A stretch of 36,533 nucleotides of DNA from an uncultured Chromatiaceae bacterium (GTDB taxonomy: Bacteria > Pseudomonadota > Gammaproteobacteria > Enterobacterales > Alteromonadaceae): positions 1 through 36,533 of the forward strand of contig CAMLRA010000023.1 in assembly GCA_946482325.1 (NCBI GenBank), written 5' to 3'. Of the stretch, positions 34,113 through 36,533 are shown piece after piece. A program made the position numbers and the translations under genes. Under the pieces are notes generated by a model. That model was not told where the DNA came from. It ran no database searches and was given only the letters and a program-made list of their open reading frames with translations. Position 1 is the stretch's first letter; every line of letters starts with the position of its first letter.

Positions 34113-34165
34113 CTGCTGTCTCCGCCGCTTATCTGACAACAGTTACGTTGCAGCGCGTACTTCGA

Positions 34166-35086
34166 TCAGGGGGTTGGCGTCAGTAAAAACTGCAGCGGGA
34201 TATCGAGGCGTTTCGCCCAGGCTTGCTCGGAATGCTCTGCACCGGGGAAAAAGCGGCTTTGCCACAGCTGCGGCGGATATTGCAGTTGTTGCATAATCAG
34301 GTCTGCCTGGCGCTGCAATGGCGGGTACAAAGCATCCAGCGTCTGGTCGCCATAATCAAAGTACAGTTTATGCTGGCCGGTTTTGGGTAAGTGCTGTTGC
34401 ATGTAGCCGAAAAATGCCGCCGGCACCGGATTGTCTTTATCTGGAAAGATCCCCGGCCAGTGCGTGGATAAACATGCAGCACCACCAAACACTTGCGGGT
34501 ATTCACTGATGGCATACAGCGAGATTAAACCGCCCATACTGGAACCCATCACAAATGTATTGGCGGGGTCGGTCAGCACCGGGAAATGGCGGTCGATGTA
34601 TGGTTTCAGTTCAGTCACCAAAAATTTCAGATAAGCGTCGGAATAAACCTCACGCTGAAACAGCTTTTGACCTGGCTGACGTTCCAGCTTATACAGACTT
34701 TGCTGAGTGGCAGGAGTCAGGCTTACAAAAGGTTTTTGCGGAAAATATTCAGCGTGACGGTTCTGGTCGCCATTATGAATGCCGACCACAATAAAGGGCC
34801 GCACCTTGCCGCTGCTAATCAGCGCTTGCGCAGTTTCGTCGACGCGCCATTCTTGTTTATTCCAGCTACTGCTGGCGTCATACAGCATCTGACCGTCGTG
34901 CATATATAACACGGCGTATTTTTGAGCCGGGCTAAAACCAGCTGGCAACCAGATATCAATATGCCGCGGTGGTATCAGCTTGGACGGGAAATTTTCCAGC
35001 CGTTGCAGGCTGCCCTGACTGACCTGTGGCAGCGCCAAAGAAAAAAAACTCCAGAAGGTACAAAGCAAAAACAGCGACAGACGCAT
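34166..35086 (-). CDS. Secreted alpha/beta-hydrolase, putative esterase (esterase D/Fes type)
   Basis: A 306-residue alpha/beta hydrolase of the PF00756 putative esterase family. Residues 1-19 form a signal peptide. The DIWLPAGFSPAQKYAVLYMHDGQMLYD opening is typical of the family, the nucleophile elbow is GSSMGG at about residues 180-185, and the probable acid and histidine are in YGDQTLD and PGAEHSEQAW. The family includes siderophore esterases, acetyl xylan esterases and mycolyl transferases, so substrate is open. A TonB-dependent siderophore receptor lies about 8 kb away, but that is too far to be an argument. The ATG at 35086 gives a clean signal peptide. It is 53 bases upstream of the SDR gene on the same strand, possibly co-transcribed. 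Confidence 0.87.
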   Translation of the reverse strand: MRLSLFLLCTFWSFFSLALPQVSQGSLQRLENFPSKLIPPRHIDIWLPAGFSPAQKYAVLYMHDGQMLYDASSSWNKQEWRVDETAQALISSGKVRPFIVVGIHNGDQNRHAEYFPQKPFVSLTPATQQSLYKLERQPGQKLFQREVYSDAYLKFLVTELKPYIDRHFPVLTDPANTFVMGSSMGGLISLYAISEYPQVFGGAACLSTHWPGIFPDKDNPVPAAFFGYMQQHLPKTGQHKLYFDYGDQTLDALYPPLQRQADLIMQQLQYPPQLWQSRFFPGAEHSEQAWAKRLDIPLQFLLTPTP

Positions 35087-35279
35087 GCTGGCATTCTCTA
35101 GTAAAACTGAACAATGTCAGCAATATAGGTCATCTTGATGCCAGACTGTGCTGCATACGATTGCAGCACCTGTAAAGCTGGCGTGGCGCGCTCTGCAGCG
35201 AAACTTTGTACTGTGCTTGGCGAATTGTCAGCCTTGACTATAGTAAAAAGGTTCAGGCAAACACCGCAGGAGGGATGCT

Positions 35280-35519
35280 ATGGCAACAATCTCGGAAAAT
35301 GCATATCGGATGATTCGTTCACATGCGATTGATCCGGTGGAAGCAGAACAGTTTTATCAGCAGGGTCTGGCCTATTTCGGCTCTGACGCGTTGTTTGCGC
35401 AGTGGCTGACCAATGCCAATGCTTACACTATGGGGCAGGCACCGATTAATGCCTTGTCGGCAGAAAACGGCATCGCCTATCTGACCAGTCTGATGAACCG
35501 GATGCAGGACGATTACTGA
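35280..35519 (+). CDS. Small MbcA/ParS/Xre antitoxin-like (DUF2384) protein
   Basis: A 79-residue protein. The C-terminal half, GSDALFAQWLTNANAYTMGQAPINALSAENGIAYLTSLMNRM, follows the pattern of the MbcA/ParS/Xre toxin-binding domain: a Trp-Leu pair, then Asn, a Gly-x-x-Pro turn, Leu, and a Gly before the last helix. The N-terminal half is a short helix pair with no recognisable DNA-binding Xre domain. In toxin-antitoxin systems this domain binds RES-type toxins; no such toxin gene is adjacent, so it is an orphan and may have another job. The ribosome binding site AGGAGGG (35268-35274), five bases before the ATG, is the strongest in the window. It is flanked by its own terminator and is probably monocistronic. 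Confidence 0.7.
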   Translation: MATISENAYRMIRSHAIDPVEAEQFYQQGLAYFGSDALFAQWLTNANAYTMGQAPINALSAENGIAYLTSLMNRMQDDY

Positions 35520-35542
35520 GCACCTGTACTGCTTTCTCAGCA

Positions 35543-35574
35543 ACAACAAAGGCGGCCGAAGCCGCCTTTGTTGT
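35543..35574. terminator. Terminator after the antitoxin-like gene
   Basis: Perfect 14-base arms: ACAACAAAGGCGGC (35543-35556) and GCCGCCTTTGTTGT (35561-35574) with a CGAA loop. It starts 24 bases after the stop. It has weak T-tracts on either strand, and could also serve the convergent CBS gene, whose stop lies 57 bases further right. Confidence 0.75.
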
Positions 35575-35630
35575 CCCAACCAGTCCGGCCCCAACAGCCG
35601 GTCCCAACCTGATTTGTGTAACCCGACGCC

Positions 35631-36194
35631 TTATGCGTATAACCGGTCGAAAATATTCAGGAAGGTAGGTTGCCGTTCAATTTCCAGTGGTGGTAAATGC
35701 AGACGGCTGGCGATATCACGGGCACTGATAACGCCACGGATTTGGTGGTTTTCCAAATCAATCACCACACAAAACGATTCGCCATTGTGCTGCAACGTAT
35801 TCAACACATCACCCACAGTGCAGTGTTGAATTTGCTGGTAGGACAGGGCAATCAGGTTGTCGCGGTGACGCATCAGGTCGACAACCTGCAGCTCGCTGGC
35901 TTTTAAGTCTTTACTGACATGTTGCATGATGTTCTGCGATGACAGCTGCTCAGTACTAATCAGGCCAATCATTTCTTTGTGTGAATCCACCACCAACTTA
36001 AAGCTGCAATGTTCATGCGTCATCATGTCCAGCGCTTCCAGCGCATTGGTTTCTGCGTCCAGAATGGCCGGTGCACTGTGGCGGAAGTCATTAAAGATCT
36101 GCAGTGCCGGTGATTTTAATGTGGTATCGGCAAATTCGGTTGGTTGGATTAAATGATCAATATTATCAACGGTATAAACGTTTAACTTTCTCAT
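35631..36194 (-). CDS. Two-CBS-domain protein
   Basis: A 187-residue soluble protein made of an N-terminal extension (1-37) and a CBS pair at about 40-95 and 110-170. The first repeat contains NALEALDMMTHEHCSFKLVVDSHKEMIGLISTEQL and the second TVGDVLNTLQHNGESFCVVIDLENHQIRGVISARDIAS; both end in the GxIs-xx-D pattern of CBS modules, which bind adenosine nucleotides and regulate partner proteins. No enzymatic domain is attached. The ATG at 36194 follows GAGG with five-base spacing. Upstream on the same strand is the end of another gene (36280-36533). Regulated partner unknown. Confidence 0.88.
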   Translation of the reverse strand: MRKLNVYTVDNIDHLIQPTEFADTTLKSPALQIFNDFRHSAPAILDAETNALEALDMMTHEHCSFKLVVDSHKEMIGLISTEQLSSQNIMQHVSKDLKASELQVVDLMRHRDNLIALSYQQIQHCTVGDVLNTLQHNGESFCVVIDLENHQIRGVISARDIASRLHLPPLEIERQPTFLNIFDRLYA

Positions 36195-36279
36195 ACATGC
36201 CTCACAGGAGCCCGTCAGTGCAGGCCCAATCTAATCTGGAAAAAAGAATGCAATGCTGTGTTGACAGCGGAATAACAGA

Positions 36280-36533
36280 TTAGGCGATGGCAGGTGGTGC
36301 GCGAGGCGCAGCGAGCAGCAAATTCAGCTGGCGTGGCCGTGGTCCGCTGAAGGTGTAGGCAATAACATCCGGGTAGTAGGCAATGACAACAGATGTCGCC
36401 TGTATCAGCACCGGATGCTTGGTTTCTGGGTCTTTTGGCTTTTCTGCGTCAGCAACTTTAGGTGTTTGCTGACTGAGTAGTACCTGACTGTGGCTGAACT
36501 GCGCTTCTGTATTATCTACCCATGCCTGAGATG
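36280..36533 (-). CDS. C-terminal fragment of an unidentified protein
   Basis: An open minus-strand frame of 84 codons runs from the right edge to a TAA at 36282-36280 and contains no start codon, so it is the 3' end of a gene that continues outside the window. The readable part has a polar Lys/Pro/Asp-rich middle (VADAEKPKDPETKHPV), then VVIAYYPDVIAYTFSGPRPRQLNLLL and ends in AAPRAPPAIA. A terminal R-A/G-P-P ending is seen in DUF2946-type envelope proteins, but the rest is insufficient to assign it. The CBS gene begins 85 bases downstream on the same strand. Confidence 0.6.
   Translation of the reverse strand, partial: SQAWVDNTEAQFSHSQVLLSQQTPKVADAEKPKDPETKHPVLIQATSVVIAYYPDVIAYTFSGPRPRQLNLLLAAPRAPPAIA

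Noticed and set aside
1..36533. CRISPR arrays, tRNA or rRNA genes, transposases, integrases and phage genes
   Set aside because: No regularly spaced repeats, no tRNA-like cloverleaf with a T-loop sequence and no such protein families were seen in any frame. The branched element at 17.0-17.2 kb does not have tRNA features.

Overview
The window reads as ordinary, densely packed chromosomal DNA of a Gram-negative gammaproteobacterium. The evidence is a complete set of ADP-heptose genes for LPS inner core, a Kdo transferase joined to a Kdo kinase, CpxRA, a TonB-dependent siderophore receptor, OpdA/RsmJ neighbours and several lipoproteins. Protein style (DUF3718, H-NOX with a soluble kinase, MASE1-GGDEF-EAL, S8 protease with PPC domain) suggests an Alteromonadales/Chromatiales-type genus such as Rheinheimera. 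That genus call is an inference from recall, not from a search. I see no rRNA, tRNA, CRISPR array, insertion sequence or prophage.

Layout. 1-3480 (+): the end of oligopeptidase A (prlC), then a lipoprotein, a Tag-fold DNA glycosylase-like protein and rsmJ coupled by 1-4 base overlaps or short gaps, followed by a peroxiredoxin. 3588-8796 (+): a 991-residue MASE1/PAS/GGDEF/EAL protein, then cpxR-cpxA. 9005-11867 (+): an EF-hand protein, a secreted DUF3718 protein, and an H-NOX haem sensor translationally coupled to its histidine kinase. 11910-15539: gamma-glutamyltransferase (-) divergent from a lipoprotein M1 aminopeptidase (+). 15579-16817 (-): a FIST-domain protein. 16818-17656: an 0.8 kb gene-free island built of nested inverted repeats and diverged direct repeats.

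17657-22793 (-): an LPS heptose operon with a GT-B-like protein, gmhA, hldE, a GT9 heptosyltransferase, gmhB and a small membrane protein. GmhA, HldE and GmhB make ADP-D-glycero-manno-heptose; the HldD epimerase is not in this window. The GT9 enzyme is the likely user. 22857-27281 (-): a periplasmic solute-binding-like protein, a secreted MsrA-thioredoxin-MsrB fusion and a siderophore receptor. 27453-29504 (+): a WaaA-KdkA fusion that would both add and phosphorylate Kdo, thematically linked to the heptose operon. 29571-31340 (-): a secreted subtilisin. 31805-33366 (+): a YhiN/HI0933 flavoprotein and a small unknown protein whose stop overlaps that of a convergent SDR gene (33363-34112, -). 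34166-36194: an esterase (-), a 79-residue MbcA/ParS-like antitoxin-domain protein (+) and a two-CBS protein (-). 36280-36533 (-) is the end of an unidentified gene.

Most transcription units end in clear hairpins, several shared by convergent genes. The least conventional items are the WaaA-KdkA fusion, the MsrA-Trx-MsrB order with a zinc-less MsrB, the cysteine-free Tag-like protein, the repeat island at 17.0-17.65 kb, and the lone antitoxin-like gene.
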